Below are positions 45,171 through 56,864 of a stretch of DNA of 64,000 nt, piece by piece. Source of the DNA: Epiperipatus broadwayi. Lineage: Eukaryota > Onychophora > Udeonychophora > Euonychophora > Peripatidae. Each line of letters begins with the position of its first letter. Position 1 is the stretch's first letter. A program made the position numbers and the translations under genes. Location of the stretch: assembly GCA_028023455.1 (NCBI GenBank), contig JAQFVV010006199.1, positions 7,762,972 through 7,826,971 of the forward strand. Direction: 5' to 3'. The notes below the pieces were generated by a model. It was not told where the DNA came from and made no database searches. It saw only the letters and a list, made by a program, of their open reading frames with translations.

Positions 45171-47087
45171 ACAATCTACATTTATTCAAAGTGGTAACCA
45201 AACAAAAATATATATATTTAACCACATAATTCTAACCATTTACAAAATGTTTTTTTGAATCACCGCAGCAAACTAAAGTTTCTTACTTTGAAACACATTC
45301 CATTATGAATGGCTACTCTCAACAATCCTGAATGAAACATCACTATTGTTTATCTGAACTGTATGCATAAAGTGTCATATCATAGCTGTTTATGGAGACT
45401 TTTTTTGAGGTCAGGATGACATAGTTTTGAAAGTAATGAACTGCATCGTCCTCAATAGCAATCAGTTCCCAAATTTTAATCATTTAATTTTGGGATGGGA
45501 GGGATAATATGCATATTCACTTTGCAAGAATTAAAGATGGATAGTAAATCGTGTAAACATTACTTTCATCCAGATTATCGATTACTCATACCAGAATTAT
45601 TTCATGGCATTACAGCATAGTTTAAATCATAAAATTAGCAGTAAAACCAATATTTTGACTAATAACTTTCTCTTCATCAGAATATTATCTAATATTCAAT
45701 TACAAAATTAATTCATTTCCTTTTTAAAAGATTGTTAATGTATTTAATTTGGTTTTTATGTAGACATTTGTTTGTAACGGCAACTTTCAACATCGCTAGA
45801 TTAATATAGAAGTACTTAATTAAAATATTATTTTTTTTATTAATTGTTGCTGATGTTTTAATCTGTACAATTTTTAAATTAAATTGTGCCATAAGTAAGT
45901 ACATATTATATATACTTATTAAAAATATCTGTATTATATACATGTATGTTTAAAATGTATATTACAATAAGATTCACTATTATCAATGAATTTCAATATC
46001 CACAAGATACTTTAGAACCTAATGACTTAACTATGGGGGATTATTATACAGTAAAATTATTGTGAATTTTACACTTACTGAACTATGAAGATATGAATTT
46101 ACAGTGAATGAATATTGTGATAAGATATAACAGATAAAATATAGTGCTTATCTTAATTAGACATCTTAATTTCGATAGTTGTGGAAATGCATTATTTTTT
46201 TAAATTTTATTTTCAAATGTGTGTGTGTATTTATTTGTTGTATTATGTTTATTCTTTTTAATGTGTTTTCCAGATTAAATAAAAAATGTATTTTAAGTAA
46301 ATCCTAATCAAAGTTAAAATAATAGTCTGGCAGCCATGAAAATTTAAAGAGCTTCTCATAATTTTTTTCTACTGTTGAATGTAGTACTCACAAAATTAAT
46401 TTACAAAGTCATCAAAGAAAAAATATTTGTTTTAAATATTGAAACATATCAAAATTCAACACTTAATAAAAAATTACCATTGCTTCAAACATTATAAAGC
46501 TTCATTAACAATTGTTTACATTTATATTGTATTGCTTAGGGTGATAAGTCTCTATGTTTCAATTCTTCACTAAATAATACTGCTACTTTATTTTGCAACA
46601 TTATTTATCAATGCAAAGATTATTCATTAAATGTGTTTCGTATGTGCATTTGTTTTGATTATAAAGCAAGATATAGTTACTGTTTATTCCATATTTTAAT
46701 AGCACACCCCCAGTATTTCTAAGAATATTTATAGTAATATGAATTTCATATATTAAACAACTTTTTATTTATATTTACTTAAGTTATCTTAATGCAAATT
46801 GTACTGTTTTAATTTTTTTTTTTAATTCAGTACAATAAATATTTAAAGGAATGAAAAAAACTGAAATTGTTATTCAAATTTCTAGCATGTGTAAATAATT
46901 TGATTTTAAAAATAAATTTATTTTATGTTTTTGGAATATAACACACTATTTTACTAAGATGCATTGAATTATTGCTTTACATTGAGTATCTATACAAGAC
47001 AAATATTTTTAGACTTAAATTTTTATATGCATATCAAATAGACAACTTATAGTACTAAGGTATATTGAATTATTATTTGACATTAAG
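45171..47087. other. Intronic spacer, no gene seen
   Basis: FAM167 intron, A+T rich. The frame 45713-45943 (-) is hydrophobic and low-complexity, with no family signature. Confidence 0.5.
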
Positions 47088-47462
47088 TAATTTTAAACAG
47101 TTAAACCATTAAGCATCACATGATCACTATCTTATACTAGCATCTAATTGTTTATAAACAAAGCAAAACTCTCCATACAGTATTGCCACCCTGTGCCAAC
47201 CAGAGTAATCAATGAATGCCAGAAGGCTTGTGCATAAAATCCCTATCTAATGCCTACTCATCCAATATCCCCAGACTAGCTTCTGGCTTCAAAGCTCCTC
47301 ACTGACGAAGGCCACAAGCCAGAAACTAGTCTGGCGATATTGGATGAGTAGGCATTAGATAGGGATTTTATGCACAAGCCTTCTGGCATTCATTGATTAC
47401 TCTGGTTGGCACAGGGTGGCAATACTGTATGAAGAGTTTTGCTTTGTTTAATTTTAAACAGT
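47088..47462. mobile_element. Hammerhead-bearing fold-back element, 47 kb copy, with target-site duplication
   Basis: TAATTTTAAACAGT occurs at 47088-47101 and 47449-47462. The 347 bp between are a hairpin: the left arm (47102 to about 47290) is the reverse complement of the right part (to 47448). It is the same family as the 28.1 kb element (shared ACTCTCCATACAGTA, then AGGGATTTTATGCACAAGCC). The inversion joint lies inside the ribozyme: the left arm ends with the reverse of the GAAA/stem III half (AGACTAGCTTCTGGCTT), and the full plus-strand motif follows. One border overlaps GTTTAAT of the element, so the duplication may be 11-14 bp. Confidence 0.8.
47288..47345 (+). ncRNA. Hammerhead-like ribozyme motif, 47 kb copy
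   Basis: CTGACGA (47302-47308; the seventh core position is free in hammerheads) is followed by stem II GGC-CACAA-GCC, GAAA at 47322-47325, ACTAGT and the GTC cleavage triplet ending at C47331. Inner stem I CCTCA/TGGCG has one mismatch. The outer stem I strand is disrupted by the inversion joint, so this copy may be weaker than the one at 28554. Confidence 0.55.
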
Positions 47463-48690
47463 GTGGAATTATTTTTAGATTTTAATTTTTATTCATCATT
47501 TTTGATAGATTATTCTTTATATATAGGCAAAAATGCTGTTAATCTGGTTCCCTATATTTTGGCAACTTCTACCATTTATCAAAATTATGAAGAGACTCTT
47601 TGAATTTTTATGACCACAGACATTATTATTTTAGCAAAAGTTACAATTTATTTAAGTAACATTTTAAAAATTTAATTTTAAATACACACAAATTAAACTA
47701 AAAAGCATATAATAGTAAATAATACATATGTAAATATTTAAAAAATGCATTAAAATACCCATAAATTATAATATTAATAAAATAATTTATTGCTCAGTTC
47801 ATAAGAAATTTGAGTATTGGAAATGGCAGCTGCAACTATGATTTACAGCTGAAAATTCTACCATTGCAGTAAACTACAGAATAATACTCGTAAATTAATA
47901 AGTCTAAATGATATCAGCATTATGTCTTTTTTTTAATCCTGAAAAAAAGAAAAGATAGACTTATATCCAATGTAGTAATTACAACAGTTGTTTGTTTTTT
48001 TTAAAAAAAAACAACAGTATTCCACCTATATCCATAATTTGGATATCTGTATTTTTGGTTATCTGTGATTATGGAGAGAGAGAATAGTAAATAAAATAAA
48101 TAAAAATTAGAAATTAAAAGAGAAATTTTAACCTTTTACATATTTTTTTTCACAGTGGAAATATAATATGTATGTATTACACATTTTTAGCAGGTATATT
48201 ATAGACATGTATATACTCTCATATGTATGTGTGTTTAAAATCCATACTACAATATGATTCATTGCTACAGTGAATTTTACCTATGACATGGCATAGAACC
48301 CTCTGTCATGGAGATGAGAGGTTACTCTAAATGAAACATTTTTACTTATTTGTTTATTCCATAAAATAAATATGCACAATATGAGTATTCAATATATATA
48401 TTATATTTAATATTTAAGTTTTCCACTGCATGAGTGCTTTCAATACACAGGAGATTAGTAAAAAATGGACACGAATAAGACAAAAAGCTAAGTAAAATTT
48501 TTCTTAAAATTTTTTTTGGGTTTGATGTTATTTAAGTGTACATTGATCTTTTGAGAGCATCAATTCAAAGAATATTGGTTATCAGAATATTGATTGTGGA
48601 TGAAAGTATAAATTGTGATTGAGAGAGTGAGTTATTTGAAAGATTGAAAAAATTTTGTGTTTAATTGTTTGAAAGATTTCGTTTGTCATT
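47463..48690. other. Intronic spacer, no gene seen
   Basis: A+T-rich FAM167 intron. It includes a short T8/A8 palindrome near 47992-48011. No gene. Confidence 0.5.
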
Positions 48691-48757
48691 TTAGGTATAG
48701 TAGTTTTTTTTTTTAAAAAAAGGTGTTCTTGTTGAATGGGTGTTAGTGTAAGGATAA

Positions 48758-49206
48758 TTATAAAAACGTTGTATGTAAATTTAATTCATTTTAGTTAAGT
48801 TTGTTACTGGAAGTTTTTTTAAATTTTAAAATAGACATTTATTTTGAGAATAAAAGGCAAAGTTTGGGAGCCTAACGTTACAAAGCACATGGTTGTGGTT
48901 ATAGTTTGATCACGTTTGGGAAAAAGTTTTTATTTTTTTCTGTATAAGGGTATGTGAAGAATAGGAGAGGTATTATAAAGAGGTACTTATAAAAAAGTTG
49001 TATGTAAGTTTAATTTGTTTTAGTTAAGTTTGTTATTGAAGGTTTTTTTAAATTTTAAAAGATATTTATTTTGATAAAAAAGTTAATGTTTGGGAGATCT
49101 AACGTTAGTAAATAAGTGGTTATAGTTTGATAAAGTTGGGAAAAAGTTAAAAAGTTTTTATTTTTCTGTATAAGTGTGTTTGAAGAATAGGAGAGGCATT
49201 ATAAAG
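48758..49206 (+). repeat. Tandem 5' UTR monomers (period 229 bp) of the non-LTR element
   Basis: TTATAAAAACGTTGTATG at 48758 recurs as TTATAAAAAAGTTGTATG at 48987. TTTAGTTAAGTTTGTTA, AACGTTA and GAATAGGAGAGG then repeat at matching offsets. The second unit ends near 49206, just before the coding region. Tandem promoter monomers of this type are known in mouse L1. Their presence here suggests an internal RNA polymerase II promoter, which is inference. Confidence 0.75.
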
Positions 49207-49239
49207 TCAAATATACAATAGGTGAATTGGAAAATAAGA

Positions 49240-50231
49240 ATATGGATTGCATTTGTAGTGCATAATGTATATACGATCGGCAGAAAGGATTAGATGAGCA
49301 TTAGTAGAATGTACAGTGTGTGCTGAGGTGTATCATTTGAAATGTTTGAATAAGAATAGGAAGGATGTGACAGGTTTCTGGTTATGTAGTCAGTGTGTAA
49401 ATGTGATTTTAAAGAGGTGAGAAAGTGGTTTTTAAGTGTAGGTAGTCTAGAGAGAAAGTCAGAGGAGAGGGAGCAAACTGTAGTTAAGGAATATAGGACA
49501 GAGTATGGTTTTAGTGGAGTGACAGGAAATATGGGTGGAGAAAGTAGTAATGCAATGGAGATGGTTAGACAGAGAATAAGTAAGATAGAGGAAGAAGTGA
49601 AGGATGTAGAAGTAAAATTAAAATTGTTAGAGACAAAGTGTGAGGGGATAAAGGGATTATTGAGTAGAAATGATAAGAAAGGGATAAGGAAGTCCAGAAG
49701 ATGGTAGACAAGGTTACAGATGGAGTAGAGAAAGTAGATTATGAGACAGTGTTGATAGGAGATTCACTAATAAGAGGATGTGAGGATATAATTGCAAGGG
49801 AAAATAGAAGCAGGTATGTTAGAGTATGTATGCCTGGAGCAAAAATTAGGGATGTGACAGATAAAGTAAGAAAGCAAGATAGTAGAGATGTATATGTAAT
49901 AGTAGGGACTAATAATTTGTGAGAGCCATCAGAGAAAGTAATGGATGAGTATGTAGAATTGATTAGAAATTTGAGAGAGATTAAAGGAAGAGTAGGAGTA
50001 GTGGGATTATTACCAAGATTTGATAAGAGGCATTTATTAGATAGGGCATGTTCTATAAATGAGGGAGTGAAAAAATTGTGTGAGAGAAATAATGTTGTGT
50101 TTGTGGATGTATGGGATTGGTTTATCGGAAAGAGGGAGTTATATAGTAAAGATGGTTTGCACTTAGGGAAACAAGGAAGTGAAGTTTTAGGGAGTCTGAT
50201 ATTTAAAGAATATAGTTCGGGAAACTTTTAA
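49240..50231 (+). pseudogene. Element ORF1: PHD finger, coiled coil and SGNH esterase (frameshifted)
   Basis: Around 49300-49412 one frame reads ECTVCAEVYHLKCLNKN then GFWLCSQC, a PHD-type zinc finger (CxxC, HxxC, WxCxxC). The first cysteine pair (near 49249) lies in another frame with stops. After a frameshift near 49390, 49393-49689 encodes a charged heptad-like region (QRISKIEEEVKDVEVKLKLLE), a likely coiled coil for trimerisation or RNA binding. At 49701-49922 and 49941-50231 follows an SGNH hydrolase: block I IGDSLIRG, block III VGTNN and block V DGLHLGKQG with catalytic Asp and His, Ser in GDS. One TGA at 49920 splits it. CR1/L2 ORF1 proteins carry this esterase, whose role in retrotransposition is unclear. 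Confidence 0.8.
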
Positions 50232-50305
50232 AGGAGAGTGGGCTTTTAAATTGTAATATTATCAAAAACAAGACGAATGGAGGGGACAAAAGAAATAAGC
50301 AAAAG

Positions 50306-53300
50306 ATGGTTGATGTAGATATAAGTGTAGATGTGGAGAGGGAATGGTTTTGTAAGATTAATGGTAAGAAAGGTAGCTATAAATGTAATGGAGAAGAAAA
50401 AATCAAAAGAATTTATAAAAGAATAGTTAGGAGAGAAAAAATTGTTAAAATTGGGTTTTTGAATATGCAAGGTGGTAGGAGACCAGAAAAGTGGCTGGAA
50501 TTAAATAAAGCAATTGAAAATGAAGAGCTGGAGGTATTAGCAATAGTGGAAACTCATCTAAGAGAAGAAGAAGAACCTATTTTGGAAGAGGTGGTATGGC
50601 AGGGTGTAAACAGAAAAGAAAAAGAAAAAAGGGATGGTGGTATAGGTGTTATATCGAGGAAATATTTAAATATTGTTAAGTGTCAAGAGCATTTGTGGTT
50701 TGAAATAAGATTGGGTAGACAAGAATGAATGGTGGCTGTAGTGTATATCACCACTGGAGATAGTCAAACTGTAATGGAGTGGAACAGTAGTATATATGAG
50801 TGCATAGTTAAGGATATATAAATTTTTAAAGCAAGGGGGAAGAGAATAATGGTTATAGGGGATATGAATGGACATATTGAAGAAATTGATGATGTAGATA
50901 ATAAGAATGGTCAGTTTTTGAAGGAATTTTGTCAAAGAGTAAATTTGAGCATTGGGAATTTATCAAATATGTATGAGGGACAATACACATGGTCTAGGAA
51001 TAATGTATTTCACACAATAGATTATGTATTGGTAGAGAAAGAGGGAATGAATAAAATACGGAAAATTAAGGTGTTTGATAATGAAGAGAGGATATGTAAT
51101 AGTGATCATAATTTTATTTAATAGAAATGGTTAGGAATGTGATAGAGGTTAGAAATAAAGGTAGAAATAATAGTGAAAAATGTGGATGGAAAGTGAATGA
51201 TAAGTTGGAAGAATATAAAATAAAAGTTGAAGAAACCATGGAGCAGATGAATGGGGATGAGTATAAGGGCTGGTGTGGTGAAATAGAAAAAGTGGCAAAT
51301 AGGGTTTTGGTTGAGAATATGCAGAAGAATAAAAGTAATAAAAAAATGAGAGTTAGTAAAAGTGTAAAAAAGAGGAAAGAAGCATGCAGAGAATATAAGT
51401 GTGCTATTAAGAACAAAGAAAGTGAAAATGATATTAACGGTAAATGGGGAAAGTACTTAGAAAAGAAGAAGTTGGCTAAAATAGATAATTATAGAGAGAG
51501 GATGAAGTTAAATAGTAAATTGTTAGAGAATATTAATAAAAGTGGAAGAGATGGAAGTAAAAAAATTTGGAATTACATTAAAAGGAGAAATGTAGGGGAA
51601 AGAGAGATAGTATTAATAGATGATGAGGGAATAGAATGTAGCTCTAGAGAAGAGGTAGAGAGAATCTTAAATAGATATGTAATGGATATAGAAAAGATGT
51701 TAGATGTGAAGGAAGTAGTGATAGAAAAAATGGAAGCAGTTAGTAATGGGAATATTAGGTTCACAAAAAATGAATTGAATGAGGCAGGGAAGAGATTGAG
51801 AAGTGGAAAGGTGAGAGGTTTAGATGGATGGGCAGCAGAGATGGTAATGAATTTAGGGCATAGAGCAAAAGCAAAGTTATTATCATGTTTTAATAAAATG
51901 GCACAGAAAACAGTTTTTCCGGTTAGTTGGAGTAATACAAGAATAAGATTATCATTTAAAGGAAAGGGTAAGGATCATAGAAAATTAAATAATTATAGAC
52001 CAATAGTGGTAACATCAGTTTTATATAAAGTTTTCTCATATATGGTAGCTGGAAGAGTTGTAAAATGGATGGAAGAGAATAATGTAGTGGGGAAAATGCA
52101 AGGAGGTTTTAGGTCAGATAGGCATATAGGAGATAGTTTGTTTGCAGTTACACAGCTTATGGAGATGAATAGGAATTCAGGTAGATCATTATATATGAGT
52201 TTTATAGATATAGAGAAAGCATATGATAAATAGAAATAGATTATGGGTAAGGTTAGCCAATTTGGGAATGGATAGTTAGGGGATATTGAATCAGTTAAAG
52301 TTAAAATTGGAGTGGGATTAAGGCAAGGATGCCCTATGTCACCTATTTTGTTTTTGTTATTTTTGAGTGAAATGTAGAAAGTAATAGAAAGACTAGGAAG
52401 AGGGGTAGAGATACTATTAATAGGTGGCAAGGGAGTATATATTTTGTCGGGTCTTTTTTTTTGCAGATGATATCTTTTTGTGTGCAGAAAGAAGAGAAGA
52501 TATGGAAATTATGTTGAGGACATGTGCAAGGATGGGTAAAGAGATGGGGATTAAATTTAGTGAAGAAAAATCAAATATAATGATGGTTAATACTGGGGAA
52601 AGAGAAGATGTAAAATTTTTATTGGGGGATATAAAGTTAAGTGTGGTGGATAGATATAGGTATTTGGGAATCATCTCATGTAATCAGGAAAATTGCTTGG
52701 ATGAATGGGAGAAAAACTTGGTAAATGAAGCAAAGAAAAGAAAGGGTTTGGTAAAGAAACTAACAGTATTTTCATATAATAAATATGATGTAGCTAGAAT
52801 AGTATGGAAGGGAGTTGCAGTAGCGGGGTTAATATATGGTAATGATGCATTATGGGTTAGTAAAAGAGTTTTAGATTATTTAGAGAAGGTACAAAGGGAA
52901 GTAGGAAGACATGCATTAGATGCAGAGATGTGGACAGCAAAGGAGGCAATTCAAGGAGAAATGGGATGGTCAAGTTTTTATATGAGAGATGCAAAAAGTA
53001 AAATGAAAATGTTTGGTAGATTGCAGTTTATGGATAGTAAAAGAATAGCAAAAATAGTGTTCAATTGGGTTATGAGTAAAGGGCAGGCAACAAGATGGGT
53101 GAGAAAGGTAATGCGGTATGCGAAAGATTTGGATAAAGAATTTATATCAATATACTTGTATAAAAGATGGGATGATTATGTTAGGAGGATTGTTGAGTGT
53201 TATAGTGGTAAGGAATGGGAGAAAAGAATAGAAGCATTAATAAAAAATAGGGAGTTGGAGAGATGGAGAACTAGTATTGAGGGTAAGAAGAGTTTAAATA

Positions 53301-53692
53301 TATATAGAAGTAAACGGAATATTGCATGCGAGTTAATTTATGATAATAGTAAGGAAAGTAGTTTATTATTTAAGGCTCGAACGGGATCTTTAGCAACTAG
53401 AGAATATATATGTAAATGGAAAACCATGGATTATTTAGTGTGCAAATTGTGTAAGGAAGGTATAGAAAATATTAGGCACCTGTTGATTGAATGTAAATGC
53501 TTGAAAGCAGAAAGGGTACAGATAATGAAGTTATGGGAGAATAGACATGAACAAAGTGACTATACAGAAAGTGAATTATTAGTTTTTATGTTGGGTTTGC
53601 GAAGAGATAAGGGGGATTTAGATATAAAGGCCATAGAGTTAACAAAGATTATGTTGTGGAAATGGGATGGGGCAGAATATGGGAAGACTTAA
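50306..53692 (+). pseudogene. Element ORF2: endonuclease, reverse transcriptase, zinc knuckle (several stops and frameshifts)
   Basis: The endonuclease runs from KIGFLNMQGGRRPEKW (50447) through VETHLREE, RDGGIGVI, VIGDMNGHIEE, TIDYVLVEKEG and SDHNF (51117). Stops at 50726 and about 50819, plus a frameshift near 51120, interrupt it. The RT shows RLRSGKVRGLDGWAAEMV, NNYRPIVVTSVLYKVFSYMV, motif A FIDIEKAYDK (52231), motif B GLRQGCPMSPILF (52318) and motif C FFADDIFLC (52453). Between A and C there are four in-frame stops and a slip in a T run (52446-52455). From 52424 to 53692 the frame is open and ends with KCK..CKLCKEGIENIRHLLIEC, a CCHC-type knuckle, and DIKAIELTKIMLWKWDG. The catalytic residues themselves are intact. 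Confidence 0.88.
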
Positions 53693-53799
53693 GAGTGGTG
53701 AATAAAATGGCTAACAGGTTTATCTGGGCATAATTGCTGAGATATTCTTGACTTCATTTAAGGAGAAGCCAAAAATACATCACATCACATCACATAATG

Positions 53800-56608
53800 A
53801 AAAAAGAATAAAACGTTTACCGCTGAATTATTTTTAATTCAGCAAAATCAGTCTGAAAAACAAGTCGGTTAATGCAATGTATTTAAATACCAGTGATTCA
53901 ATCCTTAAAATGATTTGTTGCAAATCAACAATTCTTTTTATTTAATAATCCAAAACCAATTATTTTTTAAAAATCTAAGTGCTCGATTTTTTCTTATTTT
54001 TACAATTATCAAAAATTTAATTTGCATATTATGATTTTAAAAAATCGATATTTTGTTTGAATCTAGATGAAGAAAGTGGTAGTTCCCCCCCCCTCCCTTT
54101 ATTAACCAATCATTTTCAGTTAAATAAATATATTAATATGTAACTGTGTGTGTATATTTATTATATATGGGTAAAATGAAAAAATAAAGAAATTCATATT
54201 TTCACAAATTTTGATAGATTGTGTAGTTATATATAGGATTAATGCCATCATATAGTTGAACATAACTGCAAATAAAATACCATCGCCATAGATCTTCAGA
54301 CAAAGTTAGATAGATTGTATTATTGATTTGATTTACTGTGAATTTTATTAAACATATCAATCCAATATTATAATTCATATTCTACATCTGACAAATTTGT
54401 GAAGTCATTGTTAGTAGTGGGAATGTTTATATAATTATAATCGTTATTTTAGTAGCCAATCATAGATTAATATGCCACTCTAATTCCATCAAAAATAAAT
54501 AATTAAACAAGATTGTGGAGAAGAATAACGAAAGAAAGTAAAGATAAAATAGAATCAGAATTGCTGTTCATGAGTGGGAATGTGGTTGCAGAAGAGGATC
54601 TCTTAGTGCAGAGAGATGATCAATAGTATAATAAGCTTCTGATGATTGACCCTATACTAACCAAAGACAGTAAGCAAATGAAGATAGAATAAGAATGGTA
54701 TTGGTTAAGTTAATATTGAATGTTAGTAATATTTCTAATAAATAAAGTAAAAACTTTCATTTATAATCTTGGAAAAACATCTTATATACCAGAAAAACCC
54801 TCCAGAAAATCGGAATTATTCTAAGGCGTGTAGAATAAAACTATTTTCTTTTTTATATTAATTTAATATCAATAATGTTTTTATACCTGGCTTATTTCGT
54901 TTAATCTTATTACTATTGGTGGAGGGATAAGGGGTTAATTTTTTTTTATAGTTGATAATAAAAAAGTTTTTCAGGCATGGTAGTAAGTTTATATTTATTA
55001 AAATAATTAAATATAAAATCTTATAAACATCAGAGCTATCAGGAATAGATGGATTCATTCTACTCTTGATTCTTTGTTCAACATTTAGAGTACTTTTAAT
55101 TCAGAGTGAAGGGAAGGGTGATTTACTCATTTTATTTAAAATAATTAAATATAAATAATAAATGCAGAATAGAAATTTAATCATTGAGAAATCAAATATA
55201 GATAAATCTTTTATTTCTTACTTAATAAAAATTAGTTCATTTTTCAATTTAATATTTACCAAATGATAATAATAATATATCAAAATAATAAAAATTTGTT
55301 TTGTTTTATTTATTTAAATACAAAATTTTTTTCATTGGCTCATATAAACATACATCTCATCAAATTAAATTGATTAATTAATTATTAAGCAAAACAAATA
55401 TAAACAATTATTGCCACCAAAATAAATAAATGTGAGATAACTAATGGAAGTTACAAAAATTATTCACTGATATTTTTCATATACAATAGTTTTCGGTAAT
55501 CACAATTTACTATCTGCAATTTCAATTACCCAAGGTCTAAAAAATATTAATTAAAAATTTAGAAATTTCACATGTGTATCAATTTTTATGAGTATGTCAT
55601 GAATCTTTTTTTTTAGCCAATCATGTAGTTGCTTCTCTTTTTTTTTCTGTAGATGTGTAACTGTACTATCTTTTTCATGATTGTATATTTCTTTGTTAAT
55701 TAATTTGTTGGTAAATAAATGTGTGAATTTTAAACATTAAATTGTATCATGAGTAAACATAAATACAAAGAAAATTATTTACCATCCCAGCATTTAATGC
55801 CACCTGATATCAAAGTTCAACATACAGAAGAAAAATAAAATTCATTTTTCTCATATCATTTGAAGTTCTTAAATAGACACCAAACAATGCCAACAACAAG
55901 AATGTAATTTAAATTAATCAAGACATTATTACAGCTATATTAGAATTGGCCTGAATTTAACTTTAAAGGCAGAATATATATTAATTATTTTACAAACATA
56001 TCACACATAATCCACCATATTTAAAAAAAATCTAAACATGTATATTGCTGAACTGATGCAATATAAAGAAGACTACTCATCAATTTAACATTTAATACAA
56101 TTCAGTTTAAATTCACTCCATTTAGTATAAAAATATAACACAATCAGATGAAAAAATGAATCCATTTTTTTAATCTTTATATATATATACATATATATAT
56201 ATATATTCAAATTTGCTTACATTTATTCATCTACATAATGAATTGGTTTCTTTCTTCTCTATAACCTAAAGCTGAGCACACTTTTGGTGAAAATGAAAAC
56301 TTCACCAAAAGTACATTCAGCCTTTATAGAAAAAAAAGAAACTACTTTATTACATAGATGAACAAATGTAAATTTGAATTACAAATACAAATGAAGGGGG
56401 GAATCTCTCTATATATAATTAGAACAACTGTGAAATTTAAATCATCTAAGATATTATTACATTTCCATTATATATATATATATGTTGCTGATAATTTAGG
56501 ATTGGATATTATCCTTGGTATCAAATGCATACAACTATTAGTTACTTAATGTTATTTATTTTAAATCTACAGACTGTTAATATTCATACAATGCATATAT
56601 ATACTTAC
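53800..56608. other. Intronic spacer, no gene seen
   Basis: FAM167 intron to the donor at 56608. It has a C run near 54087-54098 and a TA microsatellite near 56180-56208. A short inverted pair (CTTTTGGTGAA at 56281 and TTCACCAAAAG at 56301) forms a small hairpin. No exon. Confidence 0.5.
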
Positions 56609-56864
56609 AATTTCTTGGCGCAACCAAAGCAGTGCATCGCTAATATCTTGCTGGCGTTGTTGAATAGTTGTTTCAGTATTGATGTGTTGACATTTTAACA
56701 TTTCTTGAAAGCGTTCAGGTAATGCCACATCAATTTGTATTTGATCATTTTCTATTTTTTCTGGAGAAGAGGAGTCTGAAGAATCACTTCTTGTGAAGAA
56801 GAATACATTTCTTCTTATAGTCACTTCATTTTCATTGTCATTCTCTTTCATTTCTATTTCATGT
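56609..56864 (-). CDS. FAM167A: FAM167-family protein, internal exon
   Basis: On the minus strand the acceptor CATAAACTGTAG opens the exon two bases into a codon (|A CAT GAA), and the donor GAAATT|GTAAGTAT closes it in phase 0. It encodes an acidic, serine-rich part (MKENDNENEVTIRRN, RSDSSDSSSPEKIEND) and then ERFQEMLKCQHINTETTIQQ and DISDALLWLRQEI, which is the start of the conserved FAM167 helix continued in exon 40026-40241. The acidic S-rich stretch is likely disordered. The initiator is not identified: the methionine at MKEND could serve, but the acceptor suggests another coding exon or 5' UTR exon upstream, beyond this 7-kb flank. The 16.4-kb intron to the last exon houses most of the region's transposons. 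Confidence 0.7.

Larger units (their letters stand above)
48700..53795 (+). mobile_element. Near-full-length CR1/L2-like non-LTR retrotransposon
   Basis: The order is tandem 5' monomers (48758-49206), PHD finger, coiled coil, SGNH esterase, apurinic endonuclease, reverse transcriptase, C-terminal zinc knuckle, 3' UTR and an ATC-type tail (ACATCACATCACATCACAT near 53777). ORF1 with PHD plus esterase is known from CR1/L2-group elements. The C-terminal part (GWSSFYMRDAKSKMKM, SSLLFKARTGSL, CKLC..HLLIEC) is shared with the copies at 2.2, 16.0, 22.7 and 40.4 kb. A handful of stops and frameshifts make it non-autonomous now. The G-rich plus strand contrasts with its surroundings. It is antisense to FAM167 in that gene's 16.4-kb intron. 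The 5' boundary is approximate. Confidence 0.9.

Noticed and set aside
47990-48015. T/A palindrome near AACAACAG
   Set aside because: A chance homopolymer inverted repeat in A+T-rich DNA.
50246-50470. Minus-strand open frames in the 50-52.7 kb element (also 50666-50935, 51114-51416, 51993-52430, 52417-52674)
   Set aside because: Antisense shadows of the retrotransposon ORFs. The A/G-rich sense strand gives long T/C-rich antisense frames.
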